From NCBI GenBank assembly GCA_017987055.1, contig JAGNUJ010000027.1, positions 1-16,949 of the forward strand: a stretch of DNA of 16,949 bases, in the 5' to 3' direction. The position numbers and the translations under genes were made by a program. This stretch comes from Giesbergeria sp. (GTDB taxonomy: Bacteria > Pseudomonadota > Gammaproteobacteria > Burkholderiales > Burkholderiaceae_C). Under the pieces are notes generated by a model. It was given only the letters and a program-made list of their open reading frames with translations, was not told the DNA's origin and did no database searches. Positions 1 to 7,713 of the stretch are shown in pieces. Every line of letters starts with the position of its first letter. Within the stretch, counting starts at the first letter, position 1.

Positions 1-72
1 AACAGGACAGTGAAACGACTTAGCGCCGATGATAGTGCGGGTTCCCGTGTGAAAGTAGGTCATCGTCAGGCT
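1..72 (+). rRNA. rrf: 5S ribosomal RNA, 3' part
   Basis: The first 72 bases match the 3' two thirds of a proteobacterial 5S rRNA: the segment GATAGTGCGGG, then CCCGTGTGAAAGTAGGTCAT, ending in CGTCAGGCT, which would pair with the missing 5' end of the molecule. The gene is cut by the window edge, so the rest of an rRNA operon (16S, 23S) should lie to the left. A strong terminator follows after about 17 bases, consistent with this being the last gene of the operon. The exact 3' end is estimated to within a base or two. Confidence 0.93.
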
Positions 73-88
73 CTTAATAGCCCACAAT

Positions 89-118
89 AGCCCCCCTCAG
101 CAATGAGGGGGGCTTTTG
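89..118 (+). terminator. Intrinsic terminator of the rRNA operon
   Basis: An 11-bp stem (AGCCCCCCTCA pairing with TGAGGGGGGCT) closes on a GCAA tetraloop and is followed by a short T run. It directly follows the 5S rRNA. The ATG at 103 lies in its loop and 3' arm, which argues against that codon as the start of the next gene. Confidence 0.93.
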
Positions 119-171
119 TGCGTTTGGGGGCTGTACTTTTGCAGCGGGTAAAAAATTATCTGGATCTGAAT

Positions 172-921
172 ATGCAATTGCAAGATATTCTTTTTTCTCA
201 GGGCTTTGGCACGCGCCGAGTATGTTCGGGTTTGGTTCAGCATGGATTAGTAGAAATTTATGCGACGGATGCAGCGCAATCACCGGTTTTATGCACCGAA
301 TCAACTGCCCACTTTGAGCCAGAGGGTTTGCGTATGCGGGTGCAAGGTGTTGATTGGCCGTATCAAGCCAAAGCCTATGTGATGCTACACAAGCCTGTCG
401 GAACCGAATGTTCGCAAAAACCGTCCACTTATCCAAGTATTTACACGTTGCTTCCGACACCCTTGCGCCAGCGCCCGACCAAAAGTGCGGTGCAGGGTAT
501 TCAGGCAGTTGGGCGGTTAGACCAAGATACCACCGGCTTGTTATTGCTCAGTGACGACGGCCAGTTCATACATCGGATGAGTTCGCCCAAAAAGCACGTG
601 CCCAAGGTTTACCAGGTCACTGCCAAACACCCGGTGGCGGCCAATCAGATTGAGCGCCTGTTGGCCGGCGTGGTGCTTGACGATGATCCCAAGCCAGTGC
701 GTGCCGCCGCTTGCGTGTTGCAAGGCGAATACCAAATAGATTTGACATTGACGGAAGGCAAATACCACCAAGTCAAGCGCATGTTGGCTGCCGTCGGCAA
801 TCGGGTTGAATCCCTGCACCGTGCGCGCATTGGTGCGTTGGAGTTGCCCGCTGACCTCGCCCCCGGTGAGTGGCGTTGGTTGACGCCCGAAGACTTAGAA
901 AAACTACGTGCCGTTAACTGA
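172..921 (+). CDS. rsuA: 16S rRNA pseudouridine synthase, RsuA family
   Basis: The product is 249 residues. It converts uridine to pseudouridine in small-subunit rRNA (position 516 in E. coli). An N-terminal S4-like RNA-binding segment (about residues 1-50) is followed by the synthase domain; the catalytic motif GRLDQDTTGLLLLSDDGQ has its Asp at residue 117. Further family blocks are SPKKHVPKVYQV, EGKYHQVKRMLAAVGN and LHRARIGALELPADLAPGEW, all close to E. coli RsuA (231 aa). The frame is open up to an ATG at 103, but that codon is inside the rRNA terminator, so I start at 172, which gives a normal family length. The upstream ribosome site is weak (GGAT). The gene converges with hslR, with 26 bases between stops. 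The related RluE/RluF families are less likely because of the RsuA-specific blocks. Confidence 0.9.
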   Translation: MQLQDILFSQGFGTRRVCSGLVQHGLVEIYATDAAQSPVLCTESTAHFEPEGLRMRVQGVDWPYQAKAYVMLHKPVGTECSQKPSTYPSIYTLLPTPLRQRPTKSAVQGIQAVGRLDQDTTGLLLLSDDGQFIHRMSSPKKHVPKVYQVTAKHPVAANQIERLLAGVVLDDDPKPVRAAACVLQGEYQIDLTLTEGKYHQVKRMLAAVGNRVESLHRARIGALELPADLAPGEWRWLTPEDLEKLRAVN

Positions 922-947
922 CCGCAGCACCCACCACCAGCGCTACG

Positions 948-1367
948 CTATGGCTCTATCGACGCGCTCCAGCGGTTGCCTAGCGCGTTGACCCTCTCAA
1001 TATCGCGGCGGTCGCGTTTGGTGGGGCGGCCATCCGTCAAGGCGTGTGCGGGTTCGGGTGCCAAGCGGCGTTGCTCTGCGGCTTGCTCGCGGGCGCTGAT
1101 ACTTTCTGTCGTTTCTTCGTACAACTGCTGCGCCACCGGTGCCGAGCCGCGTGCATTGCTGATGCCGCGCACTACCACCGTGCGCGCAATGGCACCTTGT
1201 CGAAAACTGACGCTATCGCCGCAGCGCACTTCGCGCGACGCTTTGCAGACTTGGCCATTGATAAAAACACGGTTTTTGCCGATTTCGGTGGCTGCCAAAC
1301 TGCGCGTTTTAAAAAAACGGGCGCACCATAGCCATTTGTCGATGCGCAAAGTGATCAAAGTATCCAT
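948..1367 (-). CDS. hslR: S4-domain RNA-binding protein, Hsp15 type
   Basis: The product is 139 residues, close to E. coli Hsp15 (133 aa). Hsp15 is a heat-inducible protein that binds stalled 50S subunits carrying peptidyl-tRNA and helps recycle them. The S4 domain covers about residues 6-55: RIDKWLWCARFFKTRSLA, then VFINGQVCKASREVRCGD. The C-terminal part is rich in Arg and Glu (PTKRDRRDIERVN), as in the family. An in-frame GTG at 1406 would add 13 residues; I prefer the ATG at 1367 because the S4 domain then begins where it does in homologues. Neither start has a clear ribosome site, so the start is less certain than the identity. Confidence 0.88.
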   Translation of the reverse strand: MDTLITLRIDKWLWCARFFKTRSLAATEIGKNRVFINGQVCKASREVRCGDSVSFRQGAIARTVVVRGISNARGSAPVAQQLYEETTESISAREQAAEQRRLAPEPAHALTDGRPTKRDRRDIERVNALGNRWSASIEP

Positions 1368-1471
1368 GGCACTTATTTTGCCGCGCCTTGAGGGCGATGA
1401 AGGCACCGTTGTGCAGCGCTGTACTGCCCACTTTGATCGCCGCCACGCCGCAAGAGGGCTTTGAGCTGGTG

Positions 1472-1498
1472 ATTATGCTAAGTCGATGCGGTGTGAAA
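1472..1498 (-). promoter_or_regulatory. Possible hslR promoter
   Basis: Read on the minus strand, CATAAT (complement of 1472-1477) is a good -10 match about 105 bases before the hslR start. The best -35 candidates upstream (GATTTC at a 17-base spacing, or TTTCAC at 15) are poor. The site overlaps the left arm of the 1465-1507 inverted repeat. This is inference from short motifs only. Confidence 0.2.
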
Positions 1499-1560
1499 TC
1501 ACCCAGCCCATTCCCGAAAGGAGTATTTTAAAGGTGCTCTTTTTTTGCCATAAATTATCA

Positions 1561-1612
1561 AAAACAATAGCTGCTAGCGCTGGTGTTTATTGGGCTAGAG
1601 GCCGATTTGGCT
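1561..1612 (-). repeat. Dispersed intergenic repeat, copy 1
   Basis: This copy is inverted relative to the other four. Its core (1567-1600, minus strand) reads CTCTAGCCC, an 11-base A/T-rich spacer, then GCGCTAGCAGCTAT. The left flank AGCCAAATCGGC is shared with copy 3. It lies in non-coding DNA after the Lon-like gene and is not adjacent to a stop codon. Confidence 0.9.
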
Positions 1613-1711
1613 TAAATATAGTATCCATATTGCTAAACGTCGGCCTAGTGGCGACTAAATCGTCCAGTGCGGTAAAAAATCTGTAGGCAGGCATCGTGGT
1701 GGTGCAGATGC

Positions 1712-4264
1712 TCATGGTTTTTTTGTGGGTGCGGCTGTGCTGTTTGGGCGCGATCGGCTCGGAAAGCGCAGCCGCGTGTGCCCTGCTACTTGGCAGGCGC
1801 GGCGAAAGTCGCGCAGCGTTTGCTCGGCCAGTTCCAGCACACGGTTGACCCCTGTTGGCGCGGCGTGAACGCTCTGGCCAGTCAGCACCGCAATGCCGTC
1901 GCTGACGTGCTCGGCGGTGTAGATGTGAAAGCGCCCCGCCGCCACCGCGTCCAGCACGCGCTGGTCGAGCATCAGTTGGCGCAGGTTGCGCGCCGGAATC
2001 AGCGCGCCCTGCGTGCCGTCCAGCCCAGCGCTTTCGCAGACTTTGAACCAGCCTTCAATCTTTTCGTTGATGCCGCCCACCGGCAGCACTTGGCCGTGCT
2101 GGTTGAGCGCGCCGGTCACCGCAATTCCCTGCGCCAGCGGCACGCCTGACAGGGCCGACAGCAGCGCATACAGCTCCGCGCACGAGGCCGAGTCGCCTTC
2201 AACGCCGCTGTACTCCTGCTCAAACACTACCGAGGCGTTCAGCGCCAGCGGGGCGATGTGCTCAAACAGCGCGGTCAGGTAGCTGTGCAGAATCAGCACG
2301 CCTTTGTCGTGGATCGGGCCGGACATTTCGACCTCGCGCTCGATATTCAGCAGCCCTTCGTGGCCGGCAAAAGCGTGCGCGGTGATGCGCACCGGAAAGC
2401 CAAAGCGGTAGTCGCCTTGGTCAATTTGCGTCAGCGCGTTGACTTGGCCGATGTGGCTGCCGTGCAGCGTAATCAGCCGCTCGCCGTCGGCAATTGACTC
2501 GTGCAGGCGCTGCTCGGTGTAGTCGTGGCGCAAGGTGCGCGCTTGCAGGGCGGCCTCGATGTCGGCGGCTTCCACCAAGGCGGCAGCACGTGCACTGCAC
2601 AGCGCGGCGCTTTCTATCGCCAGCGCTTCGGTCTGGGCAAACAGCGCGCTTTGGCGGGTTTGGTCATCGGCCTCGCGGTGCGATTGCTCTAGCAGGCGCG
2701 CCACTGCAGCGGCTGAGAAATCGGGCAGGCCGCGTTTGCGGGCGATGTGGGCGATGAAGATGCCGGTCGCGCGGCGCGTCTCGGGGCTGGCGCGAAACGA
2801 CTCGGCGAAATCGACTTTGGTGCGAAAGCGCTGCGCCACTTCGGGGTCTGCTGCTTGCAGGGCGTAGTACTCCTCGACCGAGCCAATCAACACGATTTTT
2901 ACGTCCACCTCGACGGCTTCGGGCTGCAGCGCGGTGCGGCTGGCGTGGCCGTGGCTGCTGGGCGCGTCGCCTTGCTGCACGCGCGAGCAGCGCAAAAAGC
3001 GGCGCAGGCGTTCCCACAGCCCTTCGGCGGCGGCCACGTCGCGCAGGTGCAGCATCAAAAAGCCGCCGTGCGCTTTCAGCAGGCTGCCGACGTGGATGGT
3101 GCCCAAATCCACTGGCGCGGCCAGAGCACCAGCACTGCCGCCGCCGCCCTCGTCGTCGCCGCTGGCTTCGATGCTGCCAAACAGGCTGCGCAGTTGCGGG
3201 TCGTCTTCCATGATGACCGGCGCGGCGCTGCGCTCGCTGTTGTCTACCGCCAAATGGATGCGGCACTGCGCCAGCAAGGCGGCCAGCGCGGCTTTGTGGT
3301 CTTCTTCGTCGTCGGCGCTGTTGTCAGCGGTTTGGGTATCGGCGTTGCCCGTGTCTTCGGTCTCGCCGCCGTCCTCGCTTTGTAACGGCAAAAACAGCGC
3401 CAGTTGGTCGAGCAGCGCGGTTTGTACTTGTGCCAGCCAGCCGGTCAGCTTGGTGTTTTCTGGTGTGTTTTCGCTGCCGCAGACGGTGCGCTGCAGTTCG
3501 CTCAGCGTTTGCGCCAGCAGCGGGGCTAGGGTGCGGCGGCGCAGTGCGGTGCGCGCTTGTTGGTGGGCGCGCTCGGCGGGGCGTAGCGCCGTCAGCACGC
3601 GGGCGATTTCGGCGCGCAGGGCGTGTTCGGCTTCGGTCAGGGCGGCGCGTTTGTCGGCCGACAGGGCTTGGGTTTGTTCAGGGCTTTGCGGCTTGCCGTT
3701 AGCGCCCAGCAGCGTAAACACCATGTGACCGCTGTCGCGCGTCAGGGCAAATTGGCGCGTGCGGGCAAAGGCTTCCAGCTCGGCAAAGGCGGCGTTTTGC
3801 GCGGCGTCGAATTGCTCGTCCAGCGCGGCGCTCTCGCTGCGGTAGTCGCCGTCTTGCAGGCGCTGGGGGATGTCGGTTTGCAGCGCTTGGAGGATTTTCT
3901 CCATGCCTTCGCGCAGCCGTTTTCCCTGCCCCGCCGGCAGGCGCAGCGCGCAGGGGCGCTCGGGCTGGTCAAAGCGGTGCAGATAGCACAAATCGGGGGG
4001 CACTGGGCGCTGCGCTGCGGCTTCGTGCATGGCTTGGCTTAGCAGCGAGGTGCGGCCACTGCCCAGCTCGCCCAGCACAAACAGGTGGTAGTCGCGTTGG
4101 CGCATCGCCAAGCCAAAACGCGCGGCGGCGGCTGCGCGCTCTTGGCCAATCCACGGCAAGGGCAGCTCTTGCAGTTCGCCGGTGTGGGCAAAGCCCAGCG
4201 TGGCCGGGTCGATCTGCAAGCGCAGTTGCGCAGGGGCGAGGGTCAAAGTGGGCGTGGAATACAT
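1712..4264 (-). CDS. Lon-like ATP-dependent protease, LonH/YcbZ type
   Basis: The product is 850 residues: an N-terminal AAA-type ATPase region, a long middle region, and a C-terminal Lon proteolytic domain (about 595-820). The Lon catalytic dyad is visible: Ser692 in EGDSASCAE and Lys735 in GGINEKIEGWF, 43 residues apart, the same spacing as Ser679/Lys722 of E. coli Lon. The second half resembles E. coli YcbZ. The Walker A loop, GELGSGRTS (65-73), has Arg71 in place of the usual Lys, so ATP turnover may be weak; from memory this Arg recurs in relatives. Two low-complexity acidic stretches (about 296-323 and 366-376) look like linkers. No clear ribosome site precedes the ATG. It is last in a minus-strand run after hemH, 77 bases downstream, with a repeat in the gap. 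Substrates are unknown. Confidence 0.85.
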   Translation of the reverse strand: MYSTPTLTLAPAQLRLQIDPATLGFAHTGELQELPLPWIGQERAAAAARFGLAMRQRDYHLFVLGELGSGRTSLLSQAMHEAAAQRPVPPDLCYLHRFDQPERPCALRLPAGQGKRLREGMEKILQALQTDIPQRLQDGDYRSESAALDEQFDAAQNAAFAELEAFARTRQFALTRDSGHMVFTLLGANGKPQSPEQTQALSADKRAALTEAEHALRAEIARVLTALRPAERAHQQARTALRRRTLAPLLAQTLSELQRTVCGSENTPENTKLTGWLAQVQTALLDQLALFLPLQSEDGGETEDTGNADTQTADNSADDEEDHKAALAALLAQCRIHLAVDNSERSAAPVIMEDDPQLRSLFGSIEASGDDEGGGGSAGALAAPVDLGTIHVGSLLKAHGGFLMLHLRDVAAAEGLWERLRRFLRCSRVQQGDAPSSHGHASRTALQPEAVEVDVKIVLIGSVEEYYALQAADPEVAQRFRTKVDFAESFRASPETRRATGIFIAHIARKRGLPDFSAAAVARLLEQSHREADDQTRQSALFAQTEALAIESAALCSARAAALVEAADIEAALQARTLRHDYTEQRLHESIADGERLITLHGSHIGQVNALTQIDQGDYRFGFPVRITAHAFAGHEGLLNIEREVEMSGPIHDKGVLILHSYLTALFEHIAPLALNASVVFEQEYSGVEGDSASCAELYALLSALSGVPLAQGIAVTGALNQHGQVLPVGGINEKIEGWFKVCESAGLDGTQGALIPARNLRQLMLDQRVLDAVAAGRFHIYTAEHVSDGIAVLTGQSVHAAPTGVNRVLELAEQTLRDFRRACQVAGHTRLRFPSRSRPNSTAAPTKKP

Positions 4265-4286
4265 GGATGAACAGTTAAATATGAAT

Positions 4287-4338
4287 GAAATACGGCTCTA
4301 GCCCAATAAACACGTGCGCTAGCAGCTATCAAAAATGA
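4287..4338 (+). repeat. Dispersed intergenic repeat, copy 2
   Basis: The core at 4296-4329 reads CTCTAGCCC, AATAAACACGT, GCGCTAGCAGCTAT. The copy fills most of the 77-base gap between hemH and the Lon-like gene. Its right end stops three bases short of the hemH stop codon (4342-4344, minus strand), so both sides of the element are read by any hemH-to-protease transcript. Confidence 0.92.
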
Positions 4339-4341
4339 TGC

Positions 4342-5427
4342 TTAAACCGCACCACCGGCTGCAGCGTGCGCGCGCGCTGCGGCCAAAGCCTCGGCGCTGT
4401 CCACCTGCACTGGCCAGCCGCTCAGGTGCTGCTGGGCGATGTGGCTGAGTGCCGTAATCCATTCGGCGCTGTCGTTGAGGCAGGGGATGTAGTGAAACTC
4501 CTTGCCGCCCGCGTGCAAGAAGGCTTCGCGCGCTTCCATGTTGATTTCTTCCAGCGTCTCCAAGCAGTCGCCGGTAAAGCCGGGGCAAATCACATCGACG
4601 CGGCCGACGCCGGCTTTGGCCAGCGCCATCAGCGTCGGCTCGGTGTAGGGCTCTAGCCATTTGGCTTTGCCAAAGCGCGATTGGAAGGTCAGCTGGTAGT
4701 CGTCTTTGTGCAGCCCCAAGCGCTCGGCCAGCAGACGGGCGGTTTTGTGGCTTTCGCAGTGGTAGGGGTCGCCCAGTTGCAGCGTGCGCGCCGGCACGCC
4801 GTGAAAGCTCATCACCAGTTTGTCGGGCGGGCCGTGGTGCTTCCAATGGTTTTTGACGGTGCGGGCCAGCGCGTCGATGTAGCCGGGGTCGTCATGGTAG
4901 TGGTTGACAAAGCGCAGCTCGGGCACGTTGCGCACGCGCGACGCCCAGCTGTAGACCGCGTCAAACACGCTGGCGGTGGTCGGCGCGGAGTACTGCGGGT
5001 ACAGCGGCAAGATGAGAATGCGCGTCGCGCCTTCGGCCTTTAAGGCGTCGAGCTGGCTGGCAATCGACGGGTTGCCATAGCGCATGGCGTGGCGCACCAG
5101 CACGTTGCTGCCGGCTTGACCGAGCCAGCCGCGCAGCAGCGTCGCTTGCTTACTCGTCCACACCGCCAGCGGCGAGCCCTCGGGCGTCCAGACGCTGGCG
5201 TATTTGGCGGCAGATTTGGCTGGGCGGGTGCGCAAGATGATGCCGTGCAGGATCAGCCACCAAATCGGCTTGGGAATCTCGACCACGCGGTGATCGGACA
5301 AAAACTCACCCAAATAGCGGCGCAGCGCGGACGCCGTCGGAGCGTCGGGCGTGCCGAGGTTGCACAGCAAGATGGCGGTTCGGGCGGCTTGCCCGTGGGT
5401 GTAGGGTGGTTCGGGTTGAAAAGACAT
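4342..5427 (-). CDS. hemH: Ferrochelatase
   Basis: The 361-residue product inserts ferrous iron into protoporphyrin IX, the last step of protohaem synthesis, at the cytoplasmic face of the membrane. Family blocks are present in order: [11 protein letters not shown] (20-30), the region around [23 protein letters not shown] (140-151), MSFHGVP with the metal-site His209, [19 protein letters not shown], and [15 protein letters not shown] with Glu290. Length is normal for proteobacterial HemH. The C-terminal Ala-rich tail is not conserved. It follows the DUF1566 gene by 52 bases on the same strand and may share its transcript. The ribosome site at the chosen ATG is weak, but no better start is in frame. 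Confidence 0.96.
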   Translation of the reverse strand: MSFQPEPPYTHGQAARTAILLCNLGTPDAPTASALRRYLGEFLSDHRVVEIPKPIWWLILHGIILRTRPAKSAAKYASVWTPEGSPLAVWTSKQATLLRGWLGQAGSNVLVRHAMRYGNPSIASQLDALKAEGATRILILPLYPQYSAPTTASVFDAVYSWASRVRNVPELRFVNHYHDDPGYIDALARTVKNHWKHHGPPDKLVMSFHGVPARTLQLGDPYHCESHKTARLLAERLGLHKDDYQLTFQSRFGKAKWLEPYTEPTLMALAKAGVGRVDVICPGFTGDCLETLEEINMEAREAFLHAGGKEFHYIPCLNDSAEWITALSHIAQQHLSGWPVQVDSAEALAAARAHAAAGGAV

Positions 5428-5479
5428 GCCGCATTCTCGCGCACGGCATGTCGGTATCGGCGCTATCCATCAGCGCAAA

Positions 5480-6145
5480 TCAATCGTGCTCGGTGGCCAA
5501 GCGCACCAAGCGCACCGGCAGTCGGCTGGTGCGCGGCACGTCGCCGCTGGCAATGCCGGTGTCCATGTCCACCGCCCAGCCGTCCAGCGCCGCTAAGCGG
5601 CTGCCAGCGCCCGAACCCGTGCCTTGGCTGATGTTGCCGTAGTTGTACTGGTTGTTGGCAAAGGTTTTGATGTTGGCGGTGCTGGTCCAGTGCAGGCCAA
5701 ACGGCGCGGCCGGAAACAGCAACGGCGGAATGCCCGGCGGGTTGGCCTTTTTATCGACTAAGCGGCGCAGCTCGTTGACGCGCGGCAAGCGCCAGGGGGT
5801 TTGTTCCGCCTTGGCGCGCGCTTGCGCCACGGCGTTGGCCTCAGCGCGATCGAGCAGCCGGCGCTGACCCGAGCAGGTTTTGCCGTTCCAAAACATGCCT
5901 TCCACGCAGCGCGCCCACGCCAATCTGCTGCGCGTGTCGATGATGGCGGTGCCGTCGGCCGAGACGCGCAGGTGGGCGGTGAAGGGGTTAGCCGCTGGCG
6001 CAGCTTGAGCTTGCGTGGCGACTGTTTCTGCTGGTGTTAGCGCTGGCTCTGGTGGGGGTGCTTGGGCTGCCAAAGCGGCGCTGGCACCACCCAGCAGCGC
6101 CAAGCTGGTGACAAGGTGACGCCAACCAAAAAGGGGAGATGTCAT
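5480..6145 (-). CDS. Secreted DUF1566 (Lcl C-terminal-like) protein
   Basis: The product is 221 residues, with a signal peptide (hydrophobic core about 11-25, likely cut after ASAALA), a Pro/Ala-rich linker (about 28-55), and a DUF1566-type domain from about residue 60. Characteristic pieces are DGTAIIDTRSRLAWARCVEG, the NGKTCSG loop with a second Cys, WRLPRVNELRRLVD, the HWTST motif, and a C-terminal RLPVRLVR strand. The two Cys could form a disulfide in the periplasm. DUF1566 domains are common in secreted or surface bacterial proteins; their biochemical role is not established, so I give none. AAGGA sits 9 bases before the ATG. The gene follows the DksA-like gene by 37 bases. Confidence 0.82.
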   Translation of the reverse strand: MTSPLFGWRHLVTSLALLGGASAALAAQAPPPEPALTPAETVATQAQAAPAANPFTAHLRVSADGTAIIDTRSRLAWARCVEGMFWNGKTCSGQRRLLDRAEANAVAQARAKAEQTPWRLPRVNELRRLVDKKANPPGIPPLLFPAAPFGLHWTSTANIKTFANNQYNYGNISQGTGSGAGSRLAALDGWAVDMDTGIASGDVPRTSRLPVRLVRLATEHD

Positions 6146-6182
6146 GGGGCGATGTCCTTTCTGAGTGGGTTCGTTAAAAAAA

Positions 6183-6542
6183 TTAATGCCCTGGGTGGGC
6201 TTTTTCCCAGCGCGATTTGCAGGCGACGCAGTGCTGGGTTTGCGGCTCGATTTTCAGGCGCTCAAACGCAATAGAACATCCACATTCGCCGCAAAGGCCA
6301 TAAGTGCCATCGGCCATTTTCTCCAGTGCGCGCTCGATACGTGTCAGGTCAGCGACGTCGATGTTGGTCAGCGCTTGATCGACCTCGCGCGCCACGTTGC
6401 GCTGCAGCACGGCACCCTCATCGGCGCTGGGGGGCGACAGGTTTTCTTGGTTTTGCCGCATTTGCGCTTGCAGCGCGGCGCGGCGCGACAGCAGCAGGGC
6501 TTTGATTTCTTCGTGCTGGGCGGGGGTCATTTTTGGGTTCAT
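6183..6542 (-). CDS. TraR/DksA-family zinc-finger regulator
   Basis: The product is 119 residues, a short DksA/TraR-type protein. These bind in the secondary channel of RNA polymerase, and DksA itself works with ppGpp. An N-terminal helical part (about 6-78) contains acidic residues that could form the coiled-coil tip. The C4 zinc finger is intact: Cys84-x2-Cys87 and Cys105-x2-Cys108, within GLCGECGCSIAFERL and QHCVACKSRWE. The protein is shorter than E. coli DksA (151 aa), so it is probably a paralogue rather than the main DksA. The frame is open up to 6608, but the ATG at 6542 has GGAGA upstream at good spacing and begins the conserved region. Seven T residues follow the stop on the coding strand; with a weak CTGGG/CCCAG stem this could partly terminate transcription. 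Confidence 0.88.
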   Translation of the reverse strand: MNPKMTPAQHEEIKALLLSRRAALQAQMRQNQENLSPPSADEGAVLQRNVAREVDQALTNIDVADLTRIERALEKMADGTYGLCGECGCSIAFERLKIEPQTQHCVACKSRWEKAHPGH

Positions 6543-6681
6543 GGTGTTGTCTCCGTTAAAAGACCCCATTGTGCGGTGCCTGCAGCAGTATTTGGGCAAG
6601 CACCGCATAAGGCGCTGTTCATCAACGGTTCAGGGGGTTTGACCAACAATTGCGCTTATCTCCTACCTACCGAGGGTTTTT
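6543..6681. promoter_or_regulatory. Divergent intergenic region with a perfect dyad
   Basis: The 139 bases between the DksA-like gene (leftward) and the PepSY gene (rightward) must hold both promoters. I find no convincing -35/-10 pair on either strand. A perfect 7-bp inverted repeat, GCGGTGC (6573-6579) and GCACCGC (6600-6606), is centred about 47 bases before the DksA-like start and could be an operator or an RNA hairpin with a 20-base loop. The plus-strand gene has a GAGG ribosome site at about 6671. Confidence 0.35.
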
Positions 6682-7047
6682 ATGACTGCCTCTTCCCCTG
6701 TTTTTCCTTTTTATTTTGTACGCCGCTGCGCTGGGGTGCTGTTGGCGTGCAGTTTTTTGGCTGCGCCGGTCTGGGCCAGTGACCGCGATGACCATGAGCG
6801 CGCTATGCAAGCGGTGCAATCGGGCCAAGTGCTGCCGCTGACTACGGTGCTGGAGCGATTGGGCCGCGAGCATCCCGGTCAAGTGCTAGAAGTAGAGTTG
6901 GAGCGCGATTACGGTCAGTGGATTTATGAGATCAAGCTGCTCAGCACCGACGGGCAGTTGCTCAAACTCAAGCTCGATGCTGGCACTGCGGCTGTCTTGG
7001 GCATGAAGGTGCGCGAGCCCAAGCCCACCCCGCGCACTGCGCCCTAA
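6682..7047 (+). CDS. Secreted PepSY-domain protein
   Basis: The product is 121 residues. A signal peptide (hydrophobic core about 16-28, likely cut after APVWA) puts the rest in the periplasm. The mature part matches one PepSY domain (about 40-108): a helix starting HERAMQAVQSGQVLPLTTVLE, then EVELERDYGQWIYEIKLL and KLKLDAGTAAVLG strands. PepSY proteins are often encoded beside two-component systems, where a role as accessory ligand binder or inhibitor has been proposed; the ligand here is unknown. The gene stops three bases before the response regulator ATG, so the three genes form one operon. A GAGG motif precedes the ATG. Confidence 0.85.
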   Translation: MTASSPVFPFYFVRRCAGVLLACSFLAAPVWASDRDDHERAMQAVQSGQVLPLTTVLERLGREHPGQVLEVELERDYGQWIYEIKLLSTDGQLLKLKLDAGTAAVLGMKVREPKPTPRTAP

Positions 7048-7050
7048 ACC

Positions 7051-7713
7051 ATGCGCATCTTGCTGGTAGAAGACGAGCCCAGTTTGCGCGCCCAGTTGCG
7101 CGCTGGTTTGCTGGACGCTGGCTACGTGGTTGATGAAGCCGACAACGGTCGCGATGCGCACTTTATGGGCGAGACGGAAAACTTTGACGCGGTAGTGCTC
7201 GATATCGGCCTGCCGCTGGTGGACGGCCTGACGGTGCTGCAACGCTGGCGCGAGGGCGGGCGCACCATGCCGGTGTTGATCCTGACAGCACGCGGCAATT
7301 GGGCAGAAAAAGTCGCCGGCATTGACGCCGGAGCCGATGACTATCTGACCAAACCGTTTCACCCGCAAGAGCTGTTGGCGCGGCTGCGCGCACTGATTCG
7401 GCGCGCTGGCGGATTGGCCTCGCCGCTGTTGCAGTGTGGCGATGTCGCGCTGGACACGCGCAGCCACCGCGTCACGCTGGCCGGCCAGCCGGTGGCGCTG
7501 ACCAGCCACGAATACAAAGTGCTGGATTACTTGATGCACCGCCCCGCCAGCGTGGTCTCGCGCACCGAGCTGAACGAACACATCTACGCCCAAGACGCCG
7601 ACCGCGACTCCAACACCATCGAGGTGTTTATCGCCCGGCTGCGCAAAAAACTGCCCAGTGTGCCGATTGAAACCGTGCGTGGCTTGGGCTATCGCTTACA
7701 GCCGCCGCTATGA
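7051..7713 (+). CDS. OmpR/PhoB-family response regulator
   Basis: The product is 220 residues. The receiver domain (1-115) has the acidic pocket VEDEP (6-10), phospho-acceptor Asp51 in VVLDIGLP, the conserved Thr79 and Lys101 in LTKPF. The C-terminal winged helix (about 125-218) shows SHEYKVLDYLMHRP, the SRTELNEHIY turn, and the recognition segment SNTIEVFIARLRKKL followed by ETVRGLGYRL. The overall type is QseB/PmrA/PhoP-like. It overlaps the kinase gene by four bases (ATGA), so the pair is translationally coupled. Target genes cannot be read from the sequence; the adjacent PepSY gene is a natural candidate for autoregulation. Confidence 0.93.
   Translation: MRILLVEDEPSLRAQLRAGLLDAGYVVDEADNGRDAHFMGETENFDAVVLDIGLPLVDGLTVLQRWREGGRTMPVLILTARGNWAEKVAGIDAGADDYLTKPFHPQELLARLRALIRRAGGLASPLLQCGDVALDTRSHRVTLAGQPVALTSHEYKVLDYLMHRPASVVSRTELNEHIYAQDADRDSNTIEVFIARLRKKLPSVPIETVRGLGYRLQPPL

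Larger units (their letters stand above)
1368..1711. other. Non-coding gap with dyads and one repeat copy
   Basis: No convincing gene lies between the hslR start and the stop of the Lon-like gene. A 66-codon plus-strand frame (1486-1686) runs through the repeat copy, resembles no family and is treated as spurious, although AAAGGAG stands 10 bases before an internal GTG at 1533. Seen here: an inverted repeat of GCTGGTGATT (1465-1474) with AATCACC-C-AGC (1497-1507); a T7 run at 1540-1546; the repeat element at 1561-1612; a short dyad GTCG/CGAC near 1640; and, read on the minus strand after the protease stop, a weak GCATC/GATGC hairpin followed by a T6 run (1675-1680) that might end transcription. 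Confidence 0.6.

Noticed and set aside
103..171. Extended N-terminus of RsuA from the ATG at 103
   Set aside because: The codon lies within the loop and arm of the rRNA terminator; starting at 172 gives the normal family length.
1486..1686. 66-codon frame with an SD-like AAAGGAG near an internal GTG
   Set aside because: About a quarter of it is the dispersed repeat read in reverse, and the rest has no resemblance to a protein family; kept only as part of the non-coding description.
2747..3728. Several plus-strand open frames within the Lon-like gene
   Set aside because: They overlap each other and the protease, have biased composition, and match no family.
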